The position numbers were made by a program, and so were the translations under genes. The notes under the pieces are model-generated. The model did no database searches. It worked only from the letters and a program-made list of their open reading frames with translations, and was not told the DNA's origin. From Pirellulaceae bacterium (GTDB lineage Bacteria > Planctomycetota > Planctomycetia > Pirellulales > Pirellulaceae), in the NCBI GenBank assembly GCA_029243025.1, contig JAQWSU010000005.1, positions 1 through 64,000 of the forward strand: DNA of 64,000 bases, in the 5' to 3' direction. This document shows positions 37,140 through 46,520 of this stretch, piece by piece (within the stretch, counting starts at the first letter, position 1; every line of letters begins with the position of its first letter).

Positions 37140-40100
37140 ATGTTTGAACCGGCTCCCAACAACGTCAGCTTTCCAAAACTCGAACTCGATATCTTGGAGT
37201 ATTGGAAAGAGAATTCGATCTACCAGCAGTCGCTCAAGCAACGTCAAGACGCCCCGGCATTTGTCTTCTATGAGGGCCCCCCCACGGCCAATGGCATGCC
37301 GCATCCGGGACATTGCCTGACACGAGCGATCAAGGACCTCTTCCCACGTTATCGAACCATGCGGGGCTACCGATGCGAACGCAAAGCGGGTTGGGACACG
37401 CACGGCCTGCCGGTGGAAGTTGAAGTTTGCAAGGAATTAGGGATTCATTCCAAAGAAGAGATTGAAGAGTACGGAATTGAGCCATTCATTCAAAAATGCC
37501 AGCAAAGCGTCTGGCGTTACATGCAACAATGGGAAAAACTGACGGATCGCCTCGGCTTTTGGGTCGATCTTGACGACGCCTACGTCACCTACCATCAAAG
37601 CTACGTTGAAAGCGTTTGGTGGTGTCTCAAGCACCTCTTTGATCGAGGTCTGCTTTACCAGGGTCATAAGATTGTTTGGTGGTGGGCACAAGGTGGCACA
37701 GCATTGAGCAGCGGTGAAGTCGGGCAAGGCTATCGCGAGGTAGCAGACCCGAGTGTGTTCATCCGATTTCCCCTTCTGGATGAGACGGGACAACCGTCGG
37801 ACACAAGTCTGTTGGTTTGGACGACCACCCCATGGACCTTACCGAGTAATCAATTCGCAGCCGTTCATCCAGATTTGGAATATGTGACGGTCATCGACAA
37901 CGAGAGCCAGCAACAGCTGATCGTTGCAAAAGCGTTAGCTGAGACCATCGGTGAGAAGGTGAAGCATGAATTGGAAGTTGTCGCCACATGCAGCGGCCGA
38001 GATCTGATCGGACGTCGTTACCTGCCCCCCTTCGACTACTACCACGCGGAACAGGGAGAGTCAGTCGGACAACGCAAGGATGGAACGACAGGAGTTAAAT
38101 CGTGGCATGTCATCGGCGCTGACTTCGTCACCATCGATAGCGGGACCGGCATTGTCCATCAGGCACCCGCGTTTGGTGAAGTCGACTATGAGGTCCTCAT
38201 TGAGCAACAAGAGCGTTACGCCGAGGGTGAAGGGCCAGAGTTAATTTGTGCGGTCGGCCCCGACGGTAAATTCACGGCTGATGCGCCCAAGTATGAAGGA
38301 CGATGGGTCAAAGAATGCGACAAGGACATTTCGCGTGAGCTCCGGGAACGAGGCTTGTTATTCCACCAAGAACAGTACCTGCACGATTACCCGTTTTGCT
38401 GGCGTGCTGAAGAAGATCCTCTAATTCAGTATCCGCGACGCAGTTGGTTCGTCCGAACGACACAGTACAAAGACCAACTTCTCGCAAACAACCAACAGAT
38501 CAATTGGCTACCCGATCACATTCAAGAAGGACGATTCGGTAATTTCCTGGAGTCCAACGTTGATTGGGCTCTATCTCGCGAACGTTATTGGGGCACCCCT
38601 TTACCCATCTGGGTCTGTGAACAGACCGGCAAGATGGAAGCATTTGGAAGTTATGACGAGCTTTTGGAGAAGCCCGGAGTGTCAGGCACCGAAGTTTGGC
38701 AGGCAGCCAAGGCCAAGAACAACGATCTACCGGATGATTTGCGTGTTCACAAGCCTTACATCGACGAAGTCACTTACGATTCGCCCTTCGCCTCAGGGGC
38801 GAAGATGCGTCGGGTCACAGAAGTGATCGACTGCTGGTTCGACTCAGGCGCCATGCCTTTTGCTCAATGGGGCTACCCTCACCAAAACCGCGAGGCATTT
38901 GAAAACCAATTCCCGGCAGACTTTATCAGTGAAGCGATCGATCAAACACGGGGCTGGTTCTACAGCCTACTGGCGATCAGCACTCTGATGTTCGGGCCCG
39001 ACGAACAGCATGAAGACAATGCCACGCCACATGCTTTTCCGCATCCCTATCGAAACTGCATCGTGCTCGGTCTGATGCTCGGCGAAGACGGTGCGAAAAT
39101 GTCGAAAAGCAAGCGTAACTATCTCGCACCGGATGAGATCTTTGATCAATATGGTGCCGACGCACTGCGTTGGTACTTCTTTGCCAATCAGGCACCTTGG
39201 ACGTCCATCCGCTATAGCGAACGATCTATCAAAGACAGTATCCCCGAATTCTTACTACGACTTTGGCACGTTTACAGTTTCTTTGTAATTTACGCCAACA
39301 TCGACGGCTTTGATCCGGGGGAGCGACTGAACGGCCAAGTCGACCAAGTCGACCCCGACGAACTCGTGGAAGCTCAAGGCTTTCAACCAATCGCACAACG
39401 GGCTGAACTCGACCGCTGGATCCTCAGTGAACTCAATAAGACCTGCACTGACGTGACCGAAAAGATGGATGCCTACGACAGTTTCAACGCGTGTGCCAGT
39501 ATCACCGCTTTTGTCGATGCATTAAGCAACTGGTATGTGCGCCGCAGCCGTGATCGTTTCTGGAGCAGTGACAAGGAGTCCCAAGAAAAACTAGACGCAT
39601 ACTGGACGCTTTACGAATGCTTGATCACAACCAGCAAAATCATCGCACCGTTCGTCCCTTTCCTGGCAGAACATCTTTGGCGAAATCTGACGAACGTGTT
39701 TTCTGATGGAGCAAGGGAAAGCGTCCACCTGTGTGACTTCCCGGCCGCCAACACAGACGCAGTTGACGAAAAGCTTTCGCACCAAATGCAATTAGCTCGT
39801 GAAATCTCCTCGCTCGGTCGCAGCGCGAGAATGAACGCGAAACTCAAGGTGCGACAGCCACTCGCGAAAGTTGAAGTCATCTTAGCGAATGACGACTACC
39901 TGGATTGGCTACAGAATCATGTCAGTTTGATTAAGACAGAATTGAACGTGAAGGAAGTCGAGTTCACTCGCGATGCAGAAACGTACATCAGCTACCAGAT
40001 ACAGCCGAATTTCAAGCGATTAGGGCCGCGTATCGGCAAGCTGATGCCCGCCGTCAAGAAACTGCTTGGCGACTCCGACGGCGGAGTTTTGATGCAAGAA

Positions 40101-40514
40101 CTGGAGCAACACGGCAAAATCACTTTATCATGCGAAGGCCAGGAAATTGCTCTCGACAACGAAGACATTCAAATCCGGCTACAAGCCAGAGAAGGCTGGG
40201 CGGCCGCCCAGGGAACCGAATGCGTCGTGGTGCTCTCTACAGAACTGTCTGATGAGCTCCTGCGAGAAGGCTTGGCAAGAGACGTCGTGCGTCTGATACA
40301 GGATCAACGCAAACAGGCCGACTGCCAGTATACAGATCGAATTCGAGTTGAAGTGGCAACAGAATCGGACGAAGTTGGCACAGCCATCGTCGAGAATCTG
40401 GAGTACATCCAGAACGAAACTCTCGCCAGTCAGCTCGATGTCGTGACAAGCGGAGAGGGCGAGGAGCTGGAGATTGGCTCCCATCAATTAAGAATCCAGA
40501 TTGTTGTGGAGTAA
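37140..40514 (+). CDS. ileS: Isoleucyl-tRNA synthetase (type-2-like)
   Basis: 1124 residues of a class-I synthetase. The HIGH motif is H55-P-G-H58 after P-P-T-A-N-G-M-P, and KMSKS is at 653-657 in [11 protein letters not shown]. The editing domain carries [11 protein letters not shown] and [12 protein letters not shown]. Unlike type-1 enzymes, no C-terminal Cys zinc knuckle is visible. The C-terminus ([20 protein letters not shown]) is of the eukaryote-like type-2 kind, a class usually tolerant of mupirocin. purN starts 5 bases after its stop. Confidence 0.97.
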   Translation: MFEPAPNNVSFPKLELDILEYWKENSIYQQSLKQRQDAPAFVFYEGPPTANGMPHPGHCLTRAIKDLFPRYRTMRGYRCERKAGWDTHGLPVEVEVCKELGIHSKEEIEEYGIEPFIQKCQQSVWRYMQQWEKLTDRLGFWVDLDDAYVTYHQSYVESVWWCLKHLFDRGLLYQGHKIVWWWAQGGTALSSGEVGQGYREVADPSVFIRFPLLDETGQPSDTSLLVWTTTPWTLPSNQFAAVHPDLEYVTVIDNESQQQLIVAKALAETIGEKVKHELEVVATCSGRDLIGRRYLPPFDYYHAEQGESVGQRKDGTTGVKSWHVIGADFVTIDSGTGIVHQAPAFGEVDYEVLIEQQERYAEGEGPELICAVGPDGKFTADAPKYEGRWVKECDKDISRELRERGLLFHQEQYLHDYPFCWRAEEDPLIQYPRRSWFVRTTQYKDQLLANNQQINWLPDHIQEGRFGNFLESNVDWALSRERYWGTPLPIWVCEQTGKMEAFGSYDELLEKPGVSGTEVWQAAKAKNNDLPDDLRVHKPYIDEVTYDSPFASGAKMRRVTEVIDCWFDSGAMPFAQWGYPHQNREAFENQFPADFISEAIDQTRGWFYSLLAISTLMFGPDEQHEDNATPHAFPHPYRNCIVLGLMLGEDGAKMSKSKRNYLAPDEIFDQYGADALRWYFFANQAPWTSIRYSERSIKDSIPEFLLRLWHVYSFFVIYANIDGFDPGERLNGQVDQVDPDELVEAQGFQPIAQRAELDRWILSELNKTCTDVTEKMDAYDSFNACASITAFVDALSNWYVRRSRDRFWSSDKESQEKLDAYWTLYECLITTSKIIAPFVPFLAEHLWRNLTNVFSDGARESVHLCDFPAANTDAVDEKLSHQMQLAREISSLGRSARMNAKLKVRQPLAKVEVILANDDYLDWLQNHVSLIKTELNVKEVEFTRDAETYISYQIQPNFKRLGPRIGKLMPAVKKLLGDSDGGVLMQELEQHGKITLSCEGQEIALDNEDIQIRLQAREGWAAAQGTECVVVLSTELSDELLREGLARDVVRLIQDQRKQADCQYTDRIRVEVATESDEVGTAIVENLEYIQNETLASQLDVVTSGEGEELEIGSHQLRIQIVVE

Positions 40515-40518
40515 TCGG

Positions 40519-41151
40519 GTGAGCAATGAATCTGGCTGCCGCCTCGCGGTACTCATCTCCGGTGGCGGCACCACGCTACAGAATCTAATCCAGAAGGTTC
40601 AGGCCGGAGAACTCGCAAACATCGAGATCGCGAAAATCATTTCTAGCAGCGAGAAAGCGGGCGGATTGGAGTTTGCCAAGCAAGCAGGCATTCCTTTCCA
40701 AGTGGTGCGGGCAGGACGGCAGCCCGACGCCGAGAATTTCAGTCGCCAGATCTTTCAGCCGCTACGCGAAGACAAAATCGATCTGGTCATGATGGCTGGC
40801 TTTTTGAAACACGTCTTAATCCCCCCCGAGTTCGAGGGACGCGTGCTCAACATTCACCCATCATTGATCCCCGCATTCTGCGGCCAAGGCTATTATGGCC
40901 AACGCGTACACACAGCGGTGCTAGAACACGGAGCCAAAGTAACTGGCTGTACGGTACACTTTGTCGACAACCAATACGATCATGGCCCGATCGTTTTGCA
41001 ACGTGCTGTCGAAGTCAAAGAGGACGACACGCCATCCAGCTTGGCCGCCCGAGTCTTTGAGGAAGAATGTCAAGCCTACCCCGAAGCAATCCGACTCTTC
41101 GCCCAGGGGCGACTTCGGATTGACGGCTCACGCGTCGTCGTGGACTCGTGA
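40519..41151 (+). CDS. purN: Phosphoribosylglycinamide formyltransferase
   Basis: 210 residues. N-terminal I-S-G-G-G-T-T-L-Q-N-L phosphate-binding loop, catalytic L-N-I-H-P-S-L-I-P-A-F (Asn and His) and D-H-G-P-I-V (catalytic Asp). It transfers a formyl group from 10-formyl-THF to GAR in purine synthesis. The frame is open from 40501, but GGAG seven bases before the GTG at 40519 and the ileS stop at 40512-40514 favour the later start. Likely co-transcribed with ileS. Confidence 0.95.
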   Translation: MSNESGCRLAVLISGGGTTLQNLIQKVQAGELANIEIAKIISSSEKAGGLEFAKQAGIPFQVVRAGRQPDAENFSRQIFQPLREDKIDLVMMAGFLKHVLIPPEFEGRVLNIHPSLIPAFCGQGYYGQRVHTAVLEHGAKVTGCTVHFVDNQYDHGPIVLQRAVEVKEDDTPSSLAARVFEEECQAYPEAIRLFAQGRLRIDGSRVVVDS

Positions 41152-41170
41152 AAAAAATTTGAGTCACTGG

Positions 41171-41923
41171 TTACCGCAGTTGCTCAACATCAACCAGAGC
41201 ATTCACGAGTCGGCTTCCGCCCGAGCTTCCTGAATAAGCTTGAATGCCCTGTTTCAAAACGCGAATCCCAAGCTCACGATTTCCGCGGACTACTAATTCC
41301 TCGGCCACTAATTGATATAAAGCCACACTTGCCTGCTCACTGTGCGTCGCCGAGAATTCGGTCAGAGCAGGCAAGACCAAAGACAAGTCGGCCTGACCCA
41401 AATCGATCTCGTGATAAAATCGCAACGCTTGAACCTGATCTAAATCGTCCAACGAACGACTCTGAACCACCTCGGTGCAGATTTCCAGAAAACTGTCCGA
41501 ATGAATTGCTGGCTGCATCTGAGCCGCCATGAAATGAATAATCAAATGAGAGAGTCGTGTACGATGCTGGTCCGCAGGCGTCAGAGCCTCGTTTTGTGAA
41601 AGCAACTCAAAAACATGATCTGTTTCCATCACGACTGCTGTTAGCTTTGCCGAGTTGATCGGGTGACGATGCTTTTGCCAGGTGGCAAATTCCTTCGACA
41701 CAATCTCATTCAGTGACTCGAAAGTCGATTGCTGCATGGCAAGCGGTGAGACCGGCTTCGCAGCGACTTTCTTCAGCCCAACCAGATGTTGTTGCAACGA
41801 CGCAAGTGAGTCACTGAAGGAATGGGGCGTCATCTTCGAGTACTGATTTGCAGCGAGTGCGACCAGCCCGACCATAACGGCCGGCATCAAGCTGCGGAGG
41901 TGCGAGTTTTTATTACGACCCAT
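41171..41923 (-). CDS. Hypothetical exported or membrane-anchored protein
   Basis: About 250 residues. A basic start (M-G-R-N-K-N-S-H) is followed by a hydrophobic segment (L-M-P-A-V-M-V-G-L-V-A-L-A-A) acting as signal or anchor, then an all-helical domain without known motifs (L-N-E-I-V-S-K-E-F-A-T-W-Q-K-H-R-H-P). GGAG eight bases upstream favours this ATG over a TTG five codons earlier. Convergent with purN. Not recognised; it could be a TPR-like helical protein. Confidence 0.7.
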   Translation of the reverse strand: MGRNKNSHLRSLMPAVMVGLVALAANQYSKMTPHSFSDSLASLQQHLVGLKKVAAKPVSPLAMQQSTFESLNEIVSKEFATWQKHRHPINSAKLTAVVMETDHVFELLSQNEALTPADQHRTRLSHLIIHFMAAQMQPAIHSDSFLEICTEVVQSRSLDDLDQVQALRFYHEIDLGQADLSLVLPALTEFSATHSEQASVALYQLVAEELVVRGNRELGIRVLKQGIQAYSGSSGGSRLVNALVDVEQLR

Positions 41924-41938
41924 TTCAAATCTCCTCAA

Positions 41939-42424
41939 CTACTTTCTGATTCATTACAGGACGACCTACAGTCAGTAAAACTGTAGCTTATCGCTGAAAT
42001 CAGGACGGCCTCCATTGCCAATCGCCAAGGCCCCGCAAGCCCGTTCCACACGGCCAGGGCTCGGCCGCACTCAGGATGTTTGGCAAGATGATGCGGCCTC
42101 GGGGCCCACCTACTGCTTAATCTTTTGACTGCCCGAACTTGGACATTTTTCAATGTGCGACGCACTTGGACGGATAATGCGGATAGTAACGTGAGATCGG
42201 TGGCAATCGGAGGGCCAGATGGCTCCCAATCCGGCCAGCATCGAAGCGTCCAGCGGTTGGTATCGCAACTCGTCGGCCAGGCTGCGGAAGGCGTGGAATT
42301 CTGCGACAGTTACGCGTCTAGCTCCCCTTTACTTTTGCCCGCACTTTGCCAATCTCCTTAGGGATCCGAGAAAGCTTCCCACCGTCGCACTCACCAGATT
42401 CAAGTGACCGAAGAAACGGTTTTT
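41939..42424. other. Intergenic stretch without a supported gene
   Basis: Short ORFs on both strands (up to 78 codons) have no motif or ribosome-binding site. The sequence is the left margin of the decayed accessory region; no terminator or repeat was recognised. Confidence 0.5.
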
Positions 42425-42461
42425 GGCGGAGTAGCTCAGTTGGTGAGAGCAGCGGAATCAT
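42425..42461 (+). pseudogene. Truncated copy of tRNA-Met (5' half)
   Basis: These 37 bases match the first 37 bases of the intact tRNA-Met at 45408 with one substitution (42444), covering acceptor 5' strand, D arm and anticodon CAT. The match stops immediately after the anticodon; no anticodon 3' stem, T arm or acceptor 3' strand follows. It cannot fold as a tRNA. It lies 3 kb upstream of the intact gene in the same orientation. Confidence 0.85.
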
Positions 42462-42563
42462 CATCTTGGTAGTCGCAAGTCAAGGTCCGCAGTTTTCTCT
42501 TGTTTCCCCGCACTTTGTGACTCATCCAGCGCACCAAAGAGCACCCGTCATCTCTGGTTGTAC

Positions 42564-42597
42564 CATCGCGATGGTTTATCCCACCAACATCGCGATG
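42564..42597. repeat. Two copies of the palindrome CATCGCGATG
   Basis: The self-complementary 10-mer CATCGCGATG occurs at 42564-42573 and 42588-42597, 24 bases apart. The left copy is inside GGTTGTACCATCG (42556-42568), a 13-mer also found at 45283-45295. Such spacing could be an operator, but there is no intact gene directly downstream. Confidence 0.6.
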
Positions 42598-42949
42598 CAC
42601 GTCCAACAGTCATCCAGGGCACACTGACCAAGGGTTCAGTTTTATCCATGGGGATCGATCAAGTTGGCAGTAGTTTTGGCGTCGCTCGCCAACGCTGAAT
42701 TGGCAGATGTCCATGTACCAGTTGCCTCCTGCTCACCAGTGCGGGTCCGTAGCGCGGCCGGGATGGCCTCCATTCCACGAAGGACGAAGATCTTGACCGC
42801 TCTACCATCGCACGACATAGTCGAGTCTTTGCTTATGACGCCTTTCGTGCACGGAAAACTGGCTTCACATTCCTCAGCGCGACAATTTCCGTTTTTGCCG
42901 GACTCACACGGCAAGAACACACACACAACCTTTTTCGCGTACTCAACTC

Positions 42950-43099
42950 ATGTCGGATGAAAGACTCCCTGCTGGTATATCTGTGGTCGTACCTATTTCC
43001 AACAGTCGGGACACAATTAAGCTGCTAGTTGACGGGTTGGCAGAAGTGCTGCCGCGGCAAGCACAAACCTTTAAGTAAATTCTGGTTAACGACGGCTAA
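42950..43099 (+). pseudogene. Glycosyltransferase family 2 remnant
   Basis: The frame from ATG 42950 reads I-S-V-V-V-P-I-S-N-S-R-D-T-I-K-L-L-V-D, the N-terminal donor-binding strand of GT2 enzymes. It then meets TAA at 43076-43078, continues I-L-V-N-D-G and meets a second TAA at 43097-43099, where the family has V-N-D-G-S. The rest of the domain is absent; WbqC begins 34 bases later in the same frame. It is a truncated, twice-interrupted gene left from a polysaccharide cluster. Confidence 0.75.
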
Positions 43100-43132
43100 A
43101 GACTCTTCCATAGAAAAGTGAGGGGTGCCCTG

Positions 43133-43825
43133 ATGAAGTGTGTAATTCACCAACCTTCATATATTCCCTGGCGGGAATATTTCGACCAAATTCAGCAAGC
43201 GGATGTCTTTGTATTCTACGACGACGTACAGTACGACAAATATGGATGGAGAAACCGGATCAAGACAAACGACGGTTCAAAGTGGTTGACTATCCCCATC
43301 CACAGCAAGAGAGCAACCGATGGGGTCCCCACCATCAATCAGATTCGAATCGACTGGGACAAGCATTGGTCACGTTCTCATTACAAGACCATTCGCCAGT
43401 CTTAGAGTAAGGCACCTTACCGGGTAGAATACCAGGCGTTCTTGGAAGAGTTCTACCAGCATCGTACAGAGCTACTAGCCGATTTCATCATCGACTTGAC
43501 AGTAACAGTTGCGGAGTGGCTGGGAATCAAAGGAACTAGCTTCATGCGATCCTCGTCTCTCCCAGCTGAGGGGCAGAAGTCTGACCGATTGCTCAGCATC
43601 TTGCAACATCTGGGTGCCGACCACTACATCTCCGGTCCCTCCGCGAAATCCTACATGGAAATGCAGAAGTCCGAGGGTATCAAAGTCGAGTACATGGCCT
43701 ACGATTATCCGGCGTACCCTCAACTGCACGGGGATTACGAACCGCAGGTCTCGGTCTTAGATTTGTTGTTCATGGTCGGTCCGAACGCGGACAGGTACAT
43801 ATGGAGCAAAGAGGTACCGCGATGA
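43133..43825 (+). pseudogene. WbqC-family gene interrupted by an in-frame amber codon
   Basis: M-K-C-V-I-H-Q-P-S-Y-I-P-W-R-E-Y-F-D-Q-I is a clear WbqC start, with GAGGGG upstream. The frame stops at TAG 43403-43405 after T-I-R-Q-S, then continues without shift as S-K-A-P-Y-R-V-E-Y to the natural end at 43825. Family members have Q-S-Y-S-K-A-P-Y there, so a tyrosine codon became TAG. Without suppression only a 90-residue product is made. WbqC proteins act in O-antigen or exopolysaccharide sugar synthesis; the NeuD-like gene overlaps its end by 4 bases. Confidence 0.85.
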
Positions 43826-44439
43826 GAAAGATCGGTTATGTTGGATTTGGAGATGTGGGCCGACAAATTCAGGCCTTTGTGCCTGTGGCGTGGAGCGATG
43901 AAATTCATGAGCTCTTCTTCGATGACGAATTGTGGGAGAAAAGGGCTTCAAACAGTTTCGCTTTTTCTTCGTACTCAGACGATGAGTTTGGCGATTGCGA
44001 GTTTTTTGTGTGCCTGGGCTACAAGCATTTGCCGAGACGGGCTGAGATCTGCTCGTATCTTAAAAACTCAGGTAGAAGCCTGCCAAACCTAATTCATCCA
44101 ACGAGCTATATCCACCCCCGGGCAAATCTTAGTGAAGGGGTTGTCGTTTATCCCCACTGCATAGTTGACAAAGGAGTAAGCATCGAAGACGGCGTTGTTG
44201 TATCTCACGATTCGGTAATCGAGAAGTGCTGTTTCCTCGCTCCTCGTGTGTGCATTTCTGGATTCTGCAACATAGGATCGTGCTCATTCCTCGGCACGGG
44301 AACGGTTACTGCGAACGGGATGCATGTGGGTAAGGAATGCACGATCGGCATTGGGACGGTGGTAACGAAAAACGTTCCACACGGCACCAGCTGCATTGGC
44401 AATCCGATGCGGTTGTTATCACGTCATCTGTCTTTGTGA
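43822..44439 (+). CDS. NeuD-like sugar O-acyltransferase (left-handed beta-helix)
   Basis: 205 residues. The N-terminal Rossmann-like part (I-G-Y-V-G-F-G-D-V-G) is followed by hexapeptide repeats (N-L-I-H-P-T-S-Y-I-H-P-R-A-N-L, G-V-V-V-Y-P-H-C-I-V-D, G-V-V-V-S-H-D-S-V-I) as in NeuD/PglD acetyltransferases that modify nucleotide or lipid-linked sugars. GAGG eight bases before the ATG at 43822 fixes the start. It appears intact although the two upstream genes are broken, so translation now depends on its own site. Confidence 0.85.
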   Translation: MRKIGYVGFGDVGRQIQAFVPVAWSDEIHELFFDDELWEKRASNSFAFSSYSDDEFGDCEFFVCLGYKHLPRRAEICSYLKNSGRSLPNLIHPTSYIHPRANLSEGVVVYPHCIVDKGVSIEDGVVVSHDSVIEKCCFLAPRVCISGFCNIGSCSFLGTGTVTANGMHVGKECTIGIGTVVTKNVPHGTSCIGNPMRLLSRHLSL

Positions 44440-45407
44440 CCAAAGGACTCAAGCGACATTAAAACGCTTTCGATGGGGATGGCGATGTCAAATTTTCTGT
44501 GGAGCGTGCGGGCAGACCGCCTGCGGTCCATTGGTTGTCGTAGAACGGATTCGTTCGATGGGCTGACTCAACAATTCGCATGACGGCTTGTCGATGTGCT
44601 TCACGTTTCCAATCGTGCGTGTCTTGTTGCGGTTGATCTTTCTTTTCTTCACTCATGGTAATATTCTCTTCTCGTACAAGAAATAAGCCCACAGAGGGCG
44701 GTGGTAATGAAGCGGGCACCTGGACAACAGGTAATTCCGCGCGACATCGACGCACACGCGTGCCGGTTGTTGACGTAGTAGATGGCACCGCCACCCGAGG
44801 CCGCGAATTATCGCAGCGTGATGTCTGAGGTTATTCGTGCCCTGGCCTTGCAGCAGGGCAAGAATCATCCTCCTTGATACGAGATGAGAGTTGTTTTCGG
44901 ATTGCGACTTGTTCGGCAGCGGTCAACTCGACCGGCTTGATCCAGCCGTCGCTGGTAACCATGAACATTCGATTCACTTCGGGGAAGCGAATCCTCCCGG
45001 ACCCCTCATGTTAGCGACAGCGGTACACTTACCGCTGAAGCCGATTTCAAATCCAAGATTGTTCAATTCGCGACGGATGCGCTTGTCGTCTGAAGACATT
45101 TGTTTGATGGCATCCACCAATCACCGGATAAAGTTCCTGATGAAGACTACGATCGGAACAAAGAATCCTGCAACTTGTCTGTACGGCCCGCGTTTCAAAT
45201 AATCTTTCAGGTCACTCACAGGCCCGCATCCCCAGTAGATCATCCATGATGTTGCGCTGTGAGGTACGATTACCGAGAACGCGGTTGTACCATCGGATTG
45301 CATCTGCGGTTGCACCATCGCATTCACCATCTCATAATGTAAAATCTGTACTGGTTACTTCGAGCACAGCTCGACAACTACCTGTTTTCAAATGATTTTC
45401 TAAACTT
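44440..45407. other. Non-coding or decayed stretch
   Basis: 968 bases with no recognised gene. A minus-strand 65-codon frame at 44459-44656 (starting M-S-E-E-K-K-D-Q-P-Q-Q) and a 31-codon plus frame near 44780-44876 look protein-like in composition but match nothing I know. The 13-mer GGTTGTACCATCG recurs at 45283. Probably debris of past insertions. Confidence 0.4.
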
Positions 45408-45481
45408 GGCGGAGTAGCTCAGTTGGTTAGAGCAGCGGAATCATAATCCGCGTGTCGGGGGTTCGAATCCCTCCTCCGCTA
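45408..45481 (+). tRNA. tRNA-Met (CAU), elongator type
   Basis: A 74-base cloverleaf: acceptor GGCGGAG with CTCCGCT (G1-U72 wobble), discriminator A, D stem GCTC/GAGC, anticodon stem GCGGA/TCCGC with loop ATCATAA, and T arm GGGGG-TTCGAAT-CCCTC. CCA is not encoded. The absence of three G-C pairs in the anticodon stem excludes initiator tRNA; an Ile2 tRNA read by lysidine cannot be strictly excluded. Confidence 0.93.
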
Positions 45482-45588
45482 CTACCCCCGTTTTCTGCTC
45501 ATCCCTTAAAACAAGTGGTCAAAGTGCCGCCATCGCCTTAAGTCCTTTCGTGCTGTTACCTTTATGAGACAGTTATGAGACACTTGCA

Positions 45589-45662
45589 GGGTGCGAATGA
45601 GGGTGCGGATTTTAAGCCGCTTGCGAGATCCGCACCCTAACGGTCAAAATGCGCACCCTCAT
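45589..45662. repeat. Cluster of GGGTGCG direct and inverted repeats
   Basis: GGGTGCG occurs at 45589 and 45601 on the plus strand, and as CGCACCC at 45631 and 45652. GGGTGCGGAT (45601-45610) pairs perfectly with ATCCGCACCC (45628-45637), and ATGAGGGTGCG (45597-45607) alternatively pairs with CGCACCCTCAT (45652-45662), so two mutually exclusive hairpins are possible. It lies between tRNA-Met and the gene at 45819. Confidence 0.75.
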
Positions 45663-45818
45663 GGTGTTTTGAACTCGCAAAATAAGTGGTTAAAATATTG
45701 GGTACTCCGCATTGATATGCCGAACACCTGATATTCGAGAAACCCGCCGATTATCGTCATCAGGTTCTCTTTAAGGGACGTCTACACTCACTCTACTGGC
45801 TACAGGAGCAGAACTTGC

Positions 45819-46520
45819 ATGGCCACTCTCGGGGGAATTGTTGGACTACTGGCTATCCTTGGCCTGATCGCCGCCATCATCCTCCGCACACGCTACTACG
45901 AAAGAAAGCGAACTGAGGCCATGGCCGCGGCAGCCGCAGAAATCGGGCTCGAATTCTCTGCTGATCAGGAGGACGCCCTGGTCGAAACGCTCCAAGTCTT
46001 CGCCCTCTTCACCAAGGGGCATAGACGTAAGATGCGCAACCTGATGACCGCCGAGACCGAGTTGGTAACCCTCACCATCTTCGACTACCGGTTTACCACC
46101 AGTGGCGGCGAGCATTCAACGACCCACCATCAAACTGTCATCTTGATGCAGTCGGATTCGCTTGACTTGCCAAGGTTCCGGCTCAAGCCAGAACGATTTT
46201 TCGATAAAGTCGGAGCAGCGATCGGATTCCAGGACATCGACTTTGATGAGAACCCGGAGTTCTCTCAGGCATTCACTCTGAAGGGGGATGACGAACCGGC
46301 CATTCGAACTTTCTTCGACCAAGAGATGCTGGCGGAATTCGTCAAACACCAGGGAGTCGCCGTGGAAAGTGATCGCGGTCTCTTTATCTATTACCAGACC
46401 GGGCGAAAAAAACCGGAGGAAATCCGCCAATTCATGACCGATGGCTACGCAATCTATTCCGCTTTCGCGGAACGCCTGGAACGCTCGGCGGCTGATTTTT
46501 TCACAGCCTTCTCCGCGTAA
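45819..46520 (+). CDS. Membrane-anchored hypothetical protein
   Basis: 233 residues. An N-terminal transmembrane helix (G-G-I-V-G-L-L-A-I-L-G-L-I-A-A-I-I-L) precedes a basic stretch and a cytoplasmic alpha/beta domain (F-A-L-F-T-K-G-H-R-R-K, Y-R-F-T-T-S-G-G-E-H-S-T-T-H-H-Q-T-V, F-S-Q-A-F-T-L-K-G-D-D-E). The domain pattern resembles DUF3137-like or related uncharacterised membrane proteins; no catalytic motif. Its end overlaps the convergent LamG gene by 20 bases. Confidence 0.75.
   Translation: MATLGGIVGLLAILGLIAAIILRTRYYERKRTEAMAAAAAEIGLEFSADQEDALVETLQVFALFTKGHRRKMRNLMTAETELVTLTIFDYRFTTSGGEHSTTHHQTVILMQSDSLDLPRFRLKPERFFDKVGAAIGFQDIDFDENPEFSQAFTLKGDDEPAIRTFFDQEMLAEFVKHQGVAVESDRGLFIYYQTGRKKPEEIRQFMTDGYAIYSAFAERLERSAADFFTAFSA

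Noticed and set aside
43403-43405. TAG in WbqC as pyrrolysine
   Set aside because: Pyl decoding is rare and tied to methylamine enzymes; the family has tyrosine here, so a nonsense mutation is simpler.
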